Part shown: piece after piece, positions 49,601 to 62,300 of the stretch | Layout of the letters: each line of letters starts with the position of its first letter | How positions within the stretch are numbered: position 1 is the first letter of the stretch | The notes under the pieces: generated by a model | Database searches by the model: none | What the model saw: only the letters and a program-made list of their open reading frames with translations | What the model was told of the DNA's origin: nothing | Assembly (NCBI GenBank): GCA_964030475.1 | Contig: CAXIPT010000002.1 | Span: 15,490,590-15,554,589, forward strand | Length of the DNA stretch: 64,000 nt | Source: Tethya wilhelma | Lineage: Eukaryota; Porifera; Demospongiae; Tethyida; Tethyidae | Reading direction: 5' to 3' | Made by a program: the position numbers and the translations under genes

Positions 49601-51720
49601 AATGGTAGGCTGAATGAACATAGGTTGTTGAGAACATTCTTGAGAGGAATCAGTTGAAGGAATCACAAGCACTAGAAATTGGAGAGCCACACTGCTCAGT
49701 GGTGTTGGAGAGTCAGGAGTAAAGTCCTCTATCATGATGGCAGCTGCCCAATATCTAACTCCCATGTTTGCTTGATAGGTAATGACACACGTGTTGCTAT
49801 ACAAATAAGCACCTGGAAAACCATAACAAATTCCTGCACATTCACGTCCTACAGCCCAACGGCACCTGACCATGTCTCCATCTGGGTCACTGACAGCTAG
49901 TGGGATGGTGTGGTTACATCCCTCCCTGAGACGAATGACTGGAGCAGTTATGGCACGTGGTGTTGAGTTAATACGTCCTGTGTCATTTCTAACCACTAGC
50001 GAGAATGTTGTGGAGATGTTCCAGCTAGATGAAAAAGGAGCAATCCAATCTCTTCCTGTGAAACCTATCGCAATGAGTTGACTTGCAGCAGACGTAAAGT
50101 TATAGATGAAGCGTCGCTCACCAAATGTCCAGTCTTCTGTTGTACTGAAGCTTGTGCAGTAGTATGACATTGTTGATATGGTATCTTGACACCAATACTG
50201 ACACGTCAAAGAACCTTCACTATTAAGGAGATATTGGTTGCTAATAGTCTGGCTATCACAGTAATGACCATTGCGACTTCTTCGCCATGATACATGGAAT
50301 GAAATCTCCATCTGCAAGGAGCGTCAAAAACATAGTACTAGTTACCCATTTATTCAGAGCAGAAAGAAGGATAATCAGCTAGTTAGTTCAGTAGAGGCCA
50401 ATAGATACATATCTCAAATGCTGTAGGCACTCTGTGGCTTGGTAAGAGCACCTGACTAGCAATCAGGAGGTCTTGGGTTCAATTCAACTGAGTCCCAGAT
50501 CAATTTTTCTGGGATTAGCTTTCTCTTTCAGCATTCCATTGAGGTTACACTGATTACAACCACTTATTAAGCACATGCATGTACTTAAGGAATCTGCATG
50601 AACGCATGTATGATGGTCTATACCCTACCCTTATAATTGGTGTCATACCAAACAGATTATGAGCCAAGTAATGTATATTCAGTTTTCACACTGACTTGGT
50701 AAATTACATTACACAGTCTAGTTATCAATCAGTTGTATCAGCTATATAGTAATTATTATATACACAGGTGTGACTTTCAGTATTATGACATAATTGCATA
50801 TGTCGCCAGTAATCCTACATGAGGCCGTAGGAATTGTCCCTGTGGCCACTGAGCTATGTATACACTCCATGCAGGTGTACAATGCATAGAGTAACCACTC
50901 AGATAGCTATCAGTTGGTATTATTCCAGCTTTGCCTGTTGAATATCATGCAGATAAGCCATGCATAATAGAGTATGAAAACATTATGGTATATCATTGTC
51001 TGATGGGTAATAATGTTAACGTTTTCAAATCATCATGAAGTAAGGCAAGGCGATTTTGAATGCATGCCGGGCAATTTTGATATTCTTATATTCGACTTTT
51101 TGTAGACCAAATCTAATACGAGTTTTGTTGAGGTTGTATCTGATTAGTACCAGTTATTTTGCAGCAGAGTAATAATTATATATATGAATCTGAGCATTCA
51201 TAGCAGAGAAATAAGCGGATAGTATACAAACCCCCACTTTCAAAACTGACACGATTACCTCAATAGAATGTACTATATATAAATTAATGCTGCCATAGAC
51301 CCTTTTTACTCGAGTTCTACAGAGCAAGCTTTAGAAGAGAAGCTGCCTGTCTACAAGTTGGTGCTATAATTTAATACCTAGCAACATGTAGGTTGCAGAT
51401 TGTTAGTTGTGTGGCACATTGATTATTAGTTTTATCAACTTAGGAAGATTCTCAGGCTCATTAATAACACTGAAGGATCAGGTAATATTATGTATTATGC
51501 TTTATTTACCCACACAAAATTAGTTAATTAATTAATTTAAACTCATGCAGAGTCAATTTGAAACTTTCTACCTATCCACTAAACAGTAGCATACCTCATA
51601 TTCTGAGCCTCCAGGCTCTGGTCTTGCCATGATAATTCCTCCACGAAAGTGCGTAGAAGAGACCAATGACGAAGAAAAGATCAAAACGAGGAATGAAAGC
51701 AAGGATGTCATACTGAACAT
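37167..51720 (-). CDS. Giant type I membrane protein: large ectodomain, 8 Ig-like, 2 FN3, TM, short tail (about 3,400 aa)
   Basis: Cell-surface adhesion or recognition molecule by architecture; no ortholog recognised. Exons: 51,595-51,720 (signal peptide LLSFLVLIFSSSLVSS, then HFRGG), 43,597-50,311 (one 6.7-kb exon), Ig exons 43,165-43,524, 42,702-43,016, 41,523-41,882, 41,098-41,445, 40,639-40,986, 40,250-40,555, 39,870-40,175, 39,444-39,770; FN3 39,041-39,262 with 38,884-38,976; FN3 37,695-37,961; TM 37,445-37,631 (VVISGAILGAIILFTLLTAL); tail 37,167-37,272 with DDTYKNPMF. The large exon has TTPP-type Ig-like or HYR-like modules, one EGF-like unit (CSLGECQCNRPWYGENC at about residue 815) and long beta-rich regions. 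RKKR (about 1,687) could be a furin site. All phases checked agree. Confidence 0.85.
39330..39420 (+). repeat. tRNA-derived SINE-like element 1
   Basis: Has a tRNA-like A box (CAGTGGTAAGAG) and B box (GGGTTCAAAACTC) with the right spacing, but no clean acceptor-stem pairing. A T/A-rich tail follows. Lies in the intron between the last Ig exon and the first FN3 exon of the giant receptor gene. Confidence 0.5.
39820..39852. repeat. (TATG)n microsatellite
   Basis: About eight tandem ATGT/TATG units in the intron between two Ig exons. Confidence 0.9.
40564..40599. repeat. (CA)n microsatellite
   Basis: About 18 CA units starting 9 bp from the acceptor of an Ig exon (40,555). On the minus strand it forms the GT-rich tract just before the splice site. 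Confidence 0.95.
41983..42601. mobile_element. hAT-like MITE, 619 bp, 8-bp target duplication
   Basis: CTCCCAGA occurs at 41,975-41,982 and 42,602-42,609. The ends are TTAGCCTCGTACCAGGCC and, inverted, TAGCCTCGTTCCCAGGCTCC. A subterminal pair (GGGAGGGCCTGGTATATAAC and its near-complement) extends the inverted repeat to about 80 bp. An 8-bp duplication is typical of hAT elements. It has no transposase and lies in an intron of the giant receptor gene. Confidence 0.85.
43078..43155. mobile_element. Short palindromic MITE related to the 41,983 element
   Basis: Central hairpin TCCTCCCTCGCGT (43,096-43,108) with a perfect complement at 43,118-43,130 and a 9-base loop. The right end CCTGGGAACGAGGCTA matches the right end of the 619-bp MITE. 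The left end CCTCATTTCCAG is a diverged counterpart. It lies in the intron between the first two Ig exons. Confidence 0.7.
50430..50520 (+). repeat. tRNA-derived SINE-like element 2
   Basis: TGGCTTGGTAAGAGC (A box), an anticodon-arm-like CCTGACTAGCAATCAGG, and GGGTTCAATTC (B box), then CAGATCAATTTTTCTGG. The acceptor stem is not complementary, so this is a SINE head and not a tRNA gene. The post-B-box sequence resembles element 1. In intron 1 of the giant receptor gene. Confidence 0.6.
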
Positions 51721-52452
51721 CACTATTTGTTAACTCCTAAAACATTAAGTTTCAACTTTAAAGACGGCAGTGTAGACACTGACATTCACGTTAGCACTGC
51801 AGCCAAAACGGTAACGCCCACTTGCCCTTATGACCAGACCGTATGACTAGACAGACCCCCCGAAGGTTAAAAATTTTTTTCGACAACTCGATGCCCAACT
51901 TGGCCGGCTATAGGTGCGGCGCGCGCGCCATGACCCAGTATACCTAAAACCAGCAGAATTTTTATCTAGGATTTCATGGATTTCGGTACAAGGCTTTTGT
52001 GCAGTATGAGGTTTCTGTCAGCTGTTAATTAGCATCATTATTTCACAGTCAAGTTCTGTTTTACTTTCAAGTCTTTTATCTCACCCGGCAGTGAGGTTGT
52101 CCTCTCAGTTGTTGTAATGTACATGTATGTCTGAGTACTTGGTGCTCATGTCCTTTTTGTTTGTATTCCTGTGTGTACACGTGTCCACTTGGGCCTTACA
52201 ATGAATATTGACTGATTGTACCCTCACATGCCTCCACGTGAAAGACAGCACAGGACAACTTAGGTAAACTGCATAAAAAGACTAGTGCACACTACAGTTA
52301 AAAGATCCCAAAATAAAAAAATAATTAAAAATTCGGCCATACAAAAAATGCTTTTAAAAATAGTGACGGTCTTTCTTTAAGTATATTATATAGTGATAAA
52401 AACCCATTCCACTATAACTTTATAAAGTGGTGATTCCACAAGTGATTAATTG
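51721..52452. other. Intergenic: receptor 5' flank and Sec15 3' flank
   Basis: Presumably holds the promoter of the giant receptor gene near 51,721-51,950 (GC-rich GGCGCGCGCGCC at about 51,916) and the 3' UTR of the exocyst gene. No other gene seen. Confidence 0.5.
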
Positions 52453-55400
52453 TTAGACTGTCGGAGTCTTGTGAGGTACTTGAGGTGATGCTCCTGCCTC
52501 TGAACCAGAGTCACTCCCTGCCTCTCCCCTGTCAGGGTGGTCCTCCTGGAAGAGTTCTTTCAACCTTTTCAAGGCAATCTTCTTCTCATCTTTCTTAGCA
52601 CCGGGTCGCTTGATGTGTATGGGAATCTTCTTCTTCTTCTTCCCAGCTTGACGAACCCTGAAAGAGAAAGACCATGCATGAAAGTTCAGGAGTGGAGGTG
52701 GCTGGGGGGAAATTTTGACATGATGTGAAATTACATGCTGTTTTAGATCCTCTACTGTAAAACCAAAATAATTTATTCAATAGTGTTTGGGCTTGGGAAT
52801 TATAACAAAGCACTAGAATTATGTATACAGTAATGATTCATTGTAGAACTGAAAATTAAATTGCTCTTCAAAACAGTTTACAGATTGTAAATATGATACA
52901 CTTGAAAATGAGACCTGCATGTATAATCGGTGTACAATGATACATACATACATACAGAACCAATGATGACTGTAACTTAATTTTGTTGAGTTTCATTATT
53001 AGCATGACTGATTTAACCAAGCTAGTCATATAACGAGCCAGCAAGTACCATACAACTAAAGAGGGTTATGATTTGTCCATGTGCTCCTGGAGGGACCTCA
53101 AAATCATGTCATAATATTTCAGCTCCTCTTTCTTGGCAGAGGATCGAGGCTGAAGCTTCTTTCTCTTTATGTTCCGTGCCTCTTTGAACCTATAGTATGG
53201 AAGGGGGGGGAGAGGGAGGGATGGCCCCTCTGTGTCACCACTGGCTATCACTGCATGGTATGCATGTAAGGTCCTACACTACCTCCATTTCATTGTTGCT
53301 TGCCAATACTTAGTATTTGCCCAATAATAATTGCCAGCTATTGAACGACTAAGGCTTAGGATGAGGGCACCAATACAGTGGCGAAAAATTTCAATTTATA
53401 ATCATGATACCCACTCAAGAGCCAACTATCAAACTACACTAATTTTGTGTAATAATCTAATTAAGTTATTTTGTTACTTTTTGTTGAAAATAAGTCATTT
53501 TACACGAGATAAATGAAGTTTAGTACATAGCAATTCCACAAAAATTGGCTGACACAATACATGTACACATACTGTACGAACTTTCCAGGACATGAGGACA
53601 GATCAGAATTTTATAAAATTTAATGAAATGAAAACGGGAAACCAAACATGCACAGATAATATTATGTACAGTACACATTCAGTAGGTACATGTACTTACT
53701 TGAAGAGTAGGGAATAAACCATCCTTGGTGAAACAGACGCATACTTTCTAGCCCCACCCGTCGAGAACTCATTGATGTACTCAGTCCAGGCATTGTTAAG
53801 AAACAAGCTGATCAACTGCATATAGTGAATGAGGGTGATGAACACAATCATGACATTGTGCAGGAACAACATCCTGGCACCAGCTAATGAGAGGAGCTAT
53901 GTGGATCAGTACCACAACAGGATATACATAATTTGGACACTCGCTCACACACAGCATGCACGTACATGTGGGCAGTGACACTGTACCGTAGAGCCGGGTT
54001 TATTGACAGGATTTTAACATGCACATGTGCAAATAGTCAAATTTAATATTAACATGGTGCAAACCATCAAATGTTTTGACTATCAATATTTCCGGCTCTA
54101 CAGTAGTCACTCAGGCCAGGGATGGGAAACACTCACAGTTCTCAGAGGGAAAAACACAACTGCAGCTTCAGGAATGGCTTTGAGTCCAGGATTAGTCAAC
54201 AGAGAAGACTTCACAAAATCTAGAACAAACAATAACACTCATGTTACACCATCACTCTTAAGGGTACACCAGCTCAGATGCTAGTTCAGTGACTCACCCT
54301 CACACTTCTTGAGGTCAACATCAAAGCTCTGAATACCATTCATACTGATCTTGGGGTTTTTGTCAGAAAGCAACATTTCTCTCATAGCCACTTCCAACTT
54401 CTTGATGGCATCAAAACACACTTTACCACTAACATCTTCCTGGAGAGACAGAGAGAGCAACAAGCAATCACTTTGTGTTAGCTTATAAAGGATTTCAGAC
54501 TGAAACATCCTATTTCTTGTGCTATATGAGACCTCTATTAGCCTCTGTATCAACTAATATTACCACTAAAGCACACAACTACATTAAATGACAAAAATAA
54601 ACATAAGTGGTTATACTACATATCTCTTACTGGCAGCCGCTGGAGAGTGCCAAAGTCATTTGTTAGATACTTCAAAGTTTCCATGACAATGTCACTTGAA
54701 GTTGTAGATGGCTCTTTGGGCATCCAGTCAATGGCAGTGTCATCCATGGATGTGATAGGAGCTGTCCTCAGTGTCAACCTGTTGGAGATCTGCTGCTGTG
54801 TTTGCTGGTGAGCATCCTGCAATCAGTGTGTACATAGTGTAATAGAGAATGTTTCAACACAGGTTCTACTAAAGGAGACAAGAAGGTCACAGCTACACTA
54901 CAGCTACTGGAGCATTCATTACCTTGAAGACAGCAACTCCATAGAGCCTTGATGCACTCACACCTTCGCTGTCTGTTCTGTGAGGATGACAGATTCACAT
55001 CAGCCATGATGACAGTCCTCTACTGTAAGTACAACATCCTTACTTGGTGGTTTGAGCAATAAACTTCTCCAGGTCAGCAATGGAAGTCTCTAGACAGGAA
55101 ATGTTCACCCAGATCTGGACCAACTGCAGGGTGACCACAACATTGTGATAGGAACATGATTATGAGGTCAATAATGGTTTTACTGTTGGGATATATAGCT
55201 ACAATCACCAACCTGTTCCAAGTTGAGGGTGTCCTTGTGAATCATCTTGGTAAAGCTGTCTGTAGTACATACATACAGTGAACACCAGAGAAGACATACA
55301 GTTGTTAGCAGTTCAGTAACCAGACACTTAACTGAAAACACAGAACACAAACACCTAAAACTTACTGCTCAGTGTTCTGCAAAGAAGGAGGTTGACAGAT

Positions 55401-58400
55401 TTCCTGACACACTCGTCCATTTCAGTTTGGCTGCAAACAAGACAAATAGAGTAACATAGAGTCAATCACTTGGCAATGTCAAGATACTAGGACACAAGAG
55501 ATAGCTCTCCACACCTAAGGTTCAGCCTAGAGGTGTAACTGGTGGATTTGACAACAAACTGCTTCAGTTGTTCGTAGATTTGAACGACCATGGAGGAGAA
55601 AGGGAAGCTCTTTGGGAAGGTGGCAGTGGCCAGGGTCTTGTTGTTGTAGGGGAAGATGTCCAGAAGACCTTGATACTGCTCATCAGTCTTAACCAGCACA
55701 GGAGTGTAATTGTCACTCTCAAAGGCATCTCTGAAATAGAGATAAATCTCATTCCAATGGTTGGTAATCCAAACGTAAGGAACTCACGTAAAGGAGTCCC
55801 TCCACTCTTTCATCATGACATCATCATACTGCTCCCTATATAGACATAAAAAGTTGCAATAGAGTGAAGCCTGTTTGTAAAATTAGTTTCAACTACACAC
55901 CAAGCACTCACCTTATCTCCAAGAGAATTTCATAGAGCTTTTCAACTTCAAACCCATAACCCTAATAGAATACAGATGGAAACACAACCACTCAACTATA
56001 CCCACCATGACATTCCCTCCTTCTTCTAGAGGTTGGAGTGTTCACTCACCCTGAGGGTATGGCAGAACCACACTACCAGCTGCTTCACTTTCAACAACAA
56101 GTTGTAGTCATTGCAAGAGTTCTGAAAACAGAAATAATGGTCAGTTCAGCTAGTACAATCACATTGGGAGGGAATGTAGAAAGGTATATTTCAACAACCA
56201 AACCAAACATTAAAGGTGTTAAGGATATTTGCTGCACTACAGATATCGCACATGGCTGCACCAAGTGGATTTCACGTACTGACTTGTCTCAATGCACATG
56301 CAATTGTTAGCTATCACAAGTGAAAGAGTGAACACCACATACACAGTTGTTCCTGAGCACAGTCAACACTTCAGCAAGAGCCATCTGCCAGAAGTCGTAG
56401 ACCACCTTGCTAGTGACCAGCCCCTCATCTCTCTCCTCTCCTCCCTTCTGAGAGACCAACATCTGAGAGGTGTGGAGCACTGTGTCCTCAACCACAAAGA
56501 ACCTGAAGGGGACCAATGGGATATATATAGGCAGTGAGCGGTCTCACGTCAGCAGGCAGCAATACTCTCTGAAACATACCCAACAATTCCATAGAAGAAT
56601 CTCTTGTAATCACTGATTTCTCCTTTCTGTTGTAAAGACAATGTATGAGCAATGAAGGTAATCACCCTACAACCACTCTCTCTGGTCCTCTTCACTCACC
56701 CAGTTGCCGTGAGGTTTGATGGCCAGCCTCACTTGTCTCCTCCTCTGGGTACGATAGTCCTCCATGAACTGATCTCTCTTCCCCTGGAGGAGAAGACCAG
56801 CACTCATAAGGGAGGCAAGGTCCAAGATGGACAAAAGACAAACTGGCTGACTATAAACACAACTCAGTAAGCCCTCAATGCTGAAAGATTAACACTTAAT
56901 CTCATATTTCTCACTACGCTGCCTTACCAGTACAGAGTAGATGTGCAGACAGCGATAGACAGGAGAGAAATCCACCAGGTCCTGTGCACACACCTCTGGG
57001 TCTGGTTTCTTCTTGGGGTCCAGGAATTGCATCACCTCTTGTGCTAGCTCTAGGTTGACATGTCGCGAAGCCTGGGGTGGGGATTAAAACTAGAAGGTAT
57101 TATACTCATTCCAGGCTCCTGTAAATATTACAATGTCACACTGACACGCATCAAGAGAGCAAGTCTGACACATAAAATCCCATGAGTGATGTAATCGTAT
57201 GCTGTAGTGCAGTAACCATACAAAATTCTCTACTGTGTCTCTACAACCAATATCATTCACGTGACTTTGTGTACCAGGCTCTTGTTTCCTAGTTTTCAGT
57301 AGTTAACAAAATTTTGCCGGGAAAGAATCTGGAAACAAGGCTAGCAGTATCATAAATTAGTTTACCTGGTGCATAGCAACTTCCCCAATGCTAGCTGAAT
57401 TGTCACGGACATTTGTCAGGAAATCCTACAGAAAGATAAAACCATAAAATGCTCTATCAACCAATCAAGCATTTGAAATGATAGTAAAAGGTACATCCCG
57501 TGAACAATAGCACTGAGACTTGATACATCTACAGGTAAATGAGTGTACATACACAATACAAGCACCAAACAATTGACAGTCAAAAACTGAAAAGCTGATT
57601 TGGTAAAGGGTCATCATATTCATACAAAAAGCCTAGTGTATGTCACATTTCATTGCAGGGACAAACACAAGACTCCACACCTACCGTTAGCTCTGCCCTA
57701 GACTGCTCTCTGATGCTGGTCCTGATCTTAGGGATCTCCTGGTTGAGGAGGTCGGAGAAGATATAGCCCCGAACTGGAGGCAGAAATGTATGCTCCAGTT
57801 GTTCCAAGGTCTTTAGAGCTGAGTAATACTGCTTCTGTTCCATCTGCTCATTCAGCTTACAGTACTGCTGCAACACTAAAGATGGAATGAACAAACACAT
57901 ACTGAATCTATGTAGCACACGATGAAGAGGGTAGGCATGGTAGTCTAAGGAGCTGGGCTAAGGCATGGGTCGATAGGACATATCGTGTCACCACAATCAG
58001 TACCTGGGATGCATCTGTTCAAGGTGTCCACAGTGGCTGTGATGTTCTTCTGCACCTGCCTGGAATGGTGCAGCTCCACAGCACTGTGCATCAGCTCCTG
58101 GCCAGTGTCTTGGATGATGCTGTTGGCCTCCCTGATCTTTCTCTACATTGATACAGTGGTACACACAATATACAAGTATGATACAGTATTGGGGTCATCT
58201 ACACTATACACATACACACATACACATAATATTGCCAAGAGTGTTATTATGGTATAATGTAGATCCATTACTGTATACATACACAATGACAAAGGCATTC
58301 ACAAACGACAAATGGATCAGTGTACACATACACACATCTCAAAAGAGAACACCACAGGCCGGCTGAAGCCTATACACTGCCTCACCTTGAGTTTGTTAGC

Positions 58401-58785
58401 ATCAGACTTGACCTTGTGCAGTTCACTGACAGACTCGATGAAGCCCTGGTAGTTCTTGTTGCACATCCTCTCAATATCTCTCTCGTGGCCTTTGATTCGA
58501 GTGGAGAGACTCTCCAGGAACTCTCCTTGCTCTTCAGCCTCGTAGAGTGCTCTGGAGTGATGGTGGTGGTATGTGTGTGTGTGTGTGTGTGTGGAGCATC
58601 AACAGACAGTCAACTTGCAAATAGTCCAGTGGCTACAACAACAAAAGAACAAACCTAAGGATAGCCCCCAGCTGCCCTTCAGTGGCTTCAACTTCATGAA
58701 GAAGATGGTCATGTTTTGAGGTTTCTGGAGCTGCTACCGTCGGAGGGCTCACTGGACTCACACTGGCCGTCTTTGGGTCCTCCAT
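52453..58785 (-). CDS. EXOC6: Exocyst complex subunit Sec15 (EXOC6)
   Basis: Subunit of the exocyst, which tethers secretory vesicles to the plasma membrane; Sec15 binds Rab GTPases on the vesicle. Start ATG 58,785 (GCCATGG). Exons in order: 58,655-58,785, 58,386-58,551, 58,005-58,142, 57,685-57,875, 57,366-57,425, 56,928-57,071, 56,700-56,783, 56,580-56,626, 56,343-56,502, 56,050-56,121, 55,912-55,961, 55,788-55,835, 55,515-55,730, 55,366-55,430, 55,213-55,259, 55,044-55,123, 54,923-54,977, 54,631-54,816, 54,298-54,439, 54,137-54,219, 53,700-53,815, then 53,066-53,189 or 52,453-52,657. Family hallmarks: KQYYSALKTLEQLE, DFLTNVRDNSASIGEVAM, FFVVEDTVLH, EMDECVRKSVNLLL, and a C-terminal segment LNNAWTEYINEFSTGGARKY. 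Total length is close to the usual 800 residues. Boundaries are accurate to within a few bases. Confidence 0.93.
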
Positions 58786-59013
58786 GGCGTCCCTCTTGGC
58801 CTCGTTACTGAGGGATTTGCAACAAACAAAACCCTCTCCGCCTAAAAGAAGACGGACCCACCCACGAATTGAAGGATTAACCCTTTATTGGCACAGTCAA
58901 TTAACATATTAACCCTTTTACGCACTTATTTACTCCTCTCGCGACCCTTTTCCAGGTTTAAAGTTTGTTTACTAAGCCCACTCTCTCAAGTCTCTTATAC
59001 CTCATGTTTCAAG
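58786..59013. promoter_or_regulatory. Divergent promoter of Sec15 and WDR34
   Basis: 228 bp separate the two start codons, which point in opposite directions. The interval must hold both 5' UTRs and probably a shared bidirectional promoter. I see no TATA box or CACGTG in it. Confidence 0.55.
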
Positions 59014-62000
59014 ATGTCCTATTGGAAGGTGTACACTGTACATCATGCTGGCAGAAAACCAAGTGAGTCTCCAGCTATATAGCGTGCATGTGGAGTGCTG
59101 AAATGATATGTTGGGGGCGGCATAGATTTATCTATGTATGGGGCAGTACTCTGATACTGTCTCATGGTAAGTCTTTTGTACTACAGATCATCTGTTGAAG
59201 TTTCTGCTCAGACTAGTGAGATACTAACTTATGAAGCTGAAGTACAGACCACAGAGCAAGTATCAGTGTCTGTAAGAGTCACAGTCTGTCTGTAATAATT
59301 GCATGGTTATGTTGCTATTGTTGTTCTTGTCTCACTCGCAGGTACAAACAGACAAGGAGCCAGTCAGGCCATTCAAGCTGGTAGTGGATAACTCACGGGT
59401 ATGCTAGCCCTTGTAACAGCTTGCAAAACTATGTGTGTGTGTGCAAGGGAGTGAACTATGCATTAAGTGGGTATGTCTATTGTAGGAGTTGAAGAATTTC
59501 CTTCAAAGAGCCGAGCCATTGGTGTGTGACCAGCTCAGGAGAAATGTTGAGAGTCATGCTTTTGATGGTAAATATATAAACAACTTAGGCAATACCTTAG
59601 TAGTGTGCTAGCTACTGATTGAAGGAATGGCTTCTGTAACATCAAGCAGGCTTTTCTTTAAAGTTACTTTATGAAGTTGAGCTTTAAGAGTCACCTGTAG
59701 AACTGGAAATGCAAAATTTATTGACAAATTGTATACTCTTGGCATGCTCATGTATATCCTCTCCCACTGGTTTTGCTGTAGGATATGAGGTGCACTGGGA
59801 GGAAGAATCGAGCAAGGTTTCTTGTTTACATACTTTAGTGGAATCCTCTTTGAATTCAGAGGTGCGTGAGAGTGTGGGAAGCAAAGGGAGCGATGTTATC
59901 AGTGGGAGTGTATAATTTCCATGGGTCCCCTATACACACACACATACATACATACATACATACATAGTTATCATGCATGCTAGTCAGAATTGCTTGTATC
60001 GTGGATATTAATTGGCTGTGTGTCTATATTATATACCTTCCCTCCATTATGTTTGTGACTACTGTATGTTAACAAGTTTCAAACCCTTCCTCCTGACCTT
60101 CCTCACTCTCCACACATGCAGTACCACTGCACCTGTCTCTCCTGGAACTGCACTGGATCAGTCATTGCAGTCTCCTATGGTCACTATGACCACCAAGACT
60201 GGTGCTCTCACAAGGTGTGTAGCTTCACTGTATGTATCATGCTTCTATTGACTATTGTTGTTGTACCATAGTCTCTGCTGTGTACATGGAACATTGACAG
60301 AAGGTCATTGGATAGCAACAAAGCTGATGTCAGTATTGATGTCCCAGTAAGTGTTTGGAGCTACTCAAACAGAGCCACAAATCTACATGGATGAAATACT
60401 CACACATGTATGCTCTATCTTTCTCCTCAGAATTGTCTTATGTGTATATCCTTCCATCCTGTCCAACCAGCTGTCATAGCTGGAGGGACTTTCAGTGGAG
60501 AGATCCGACTGTGGAACACTGGACTGGAGGGTGAGCCTCTTCTAGCATCCTCTGGCTTCTCTGATCTTGGACACAAGGAGCCTGTAGCCAAAGTAAGCCA
60601 CTTATGCTACTGTATCTCAGGGCAATGTGTACTTGAGTCTGTGAAGTTGGTTCGATTTGCATAGTTTATAGTGCTGGGCAGTCTTGAAAGGACAAGAGCA
60701 TAATATTTTTAGCTTTCTGTTGGAGCTTTCCAAGTGTATTTTGTAACTGCCATGTGTTTCTGTTGTGAGCTACTAACTACCATTGGTTCTTGTCTTGTCA
60801 GGTGACGTGGTTCCTGGATGAGGAGAGTCGTCAGTCTCGCCATCTTCTCCTCAGTCTTGGTAACGATGGTAAGGTGCTTCTTTGGGAGCATGTGGTGGGG
60901 CAGAGGGAGCTAGGGCTGCTCAAGGGCTATAGGCTGCTCACAGAGAGCATCCCTAGAAGTCTCAGGGTCAGCAAGGCCAAGGGAGAGGATGAAATTGGAG
61001 GTGAGCTTGTGACGTGCCTGGTGCAGCTATAATTCTCAACTTGTTTTGACTTGCCCTGACTGGAATTTTAGTTGCGTCCATTGTTATTATCCTCATTTCG
61101 TATGCGTTCATTCACATGCAAACTTTAAGGTACTTGTCTGTCATTTTCCTATGAAGACAAAAACTTGTTTGTAGTTGGATCTGAGAATGGTAGCATATTC
61201 AAGTGCTCCATGCAAGCTCCAACAGCATCTCTAGTGGATGGCACAACCAGTGAGTGATAGTTTATAGTGTAGCATTCCCAGTGTTCATTAGGAAATCATA
61301 CTCCACACACACACACACACAGCTGAACGTGATTTCAAATCTCCCATCAAGTTTGTATTTCAACTCCACCATGGTCCAGTCTACAGTGTGAGCTGTTGTC
61401 CCTTTCATCGCAACCTCTTCTTCTCCTGTGGCACTGACACCGTGCTCAGGCTCTACTCACTCTTAGATGTAAGATACGATCTCATGAAAAGTCCAGAATA
61501 GCTAGTTTTGTTGATAATAGACCACCCTGGATTCCAGCTAACCTTCCCATACCCAATAGCCTGCCCACTCACAGTAGTGAAGTCATACCACATAATTATG
61601 CAATGTGTTTTCATTCCTTACATTCCCAGTCTAGTCCCATTCTCCTTCTTGAACCTGGTAAAGGGTACCTCTTCTCTGTGTGCTGGTCCGTGTCCAGACC
61701 TCTTGTGTTTGCTGTTGGCACAGGCAGTGGCCATGTACTCATCTATGACCTCAAGGTACTTACACCTAGTCAAAATTATCATGAGGCTACATCGTTTTTG
61801 TTGCTAGAGCTACTATTCTTGAGGTTATGATTGTTTGAAGTCAGTCATGATCAGATGCCTCATCTCTACTCTCATTCAAATGTTTAGCAGGACCTTCATA
61901 GTAAACATAATGCAAAACTTTTACTAAAAATTACTGATCATCATTAGAAAATGCTTTGTTCACTATTGATGTGCTACTGCCCATGCTATAGGAGAGTCAC

Positions 62001-62300
62001 ATCAAACCTAAAGTCACCTTGGAAGCCAACACTCACAATAAAGCCATCTCGTGTGTTGAGTACAATCCTAAACGGTATAGTACCAATGACCTATCGTGAA
62101 TGTGTCACAATCTGATACCACTCTCAGCAAATGACTATTTGTGTGTGTATATTTCCAGACCTCAATTGCTGGTCAGTGGTGATGCCAGTGGGTGTGTCAA
62201 GGTATGGAGGCTGAGCAGTGAGCTGGTCACACAAGCCAGTGGTGAAGAGGAGCTCCTCAAGTCCATAGCAGTTGAAGCTCTGACAAGCGTAGCTCTTTGA
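59014..62300 (+). CDS. DYNC2I2: WDR34-type dynein-2 intermediate chain
   Basis: Intermediate chain of cytoplasmic dynein-2, the retrograde motor of cilia. Exons: 59,014-59,062, 59,187-59,274, 59,342-59,398, 59,486-59,567, 59,782-59,861, 60,122-60,214, 60,272-60,346, 60,431-60,592, 60,802-61,000, 61,157-61,249, 61,323-61,468, 61,630-61,755, 61,992-62,074, 62,159-62,300. The N-terminal part has [17 protein letters not shown]40 blades follow: [117 protein letters not shown]. Each aligns with WDR34. The first exon ([15 protein letters not shown]) fits in content, but its phase does not join the second without an adjustment, so the extreme N-terminus is uncertain. Confidence 0.92.

Noticed and set aside
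50430..50505. Functional tRNA gene
   Set aside because: A and B boxes are present, but the acceptor stem does not pair and a SINE-like tail follows.
57263..57350. Possible MITE in a Sec15 intron (CCAGGCTCTTG...CAAGGCTAG)
   Set aside because: Only weak resemblance to the CGAGGCTA family, and no target duplication visible.
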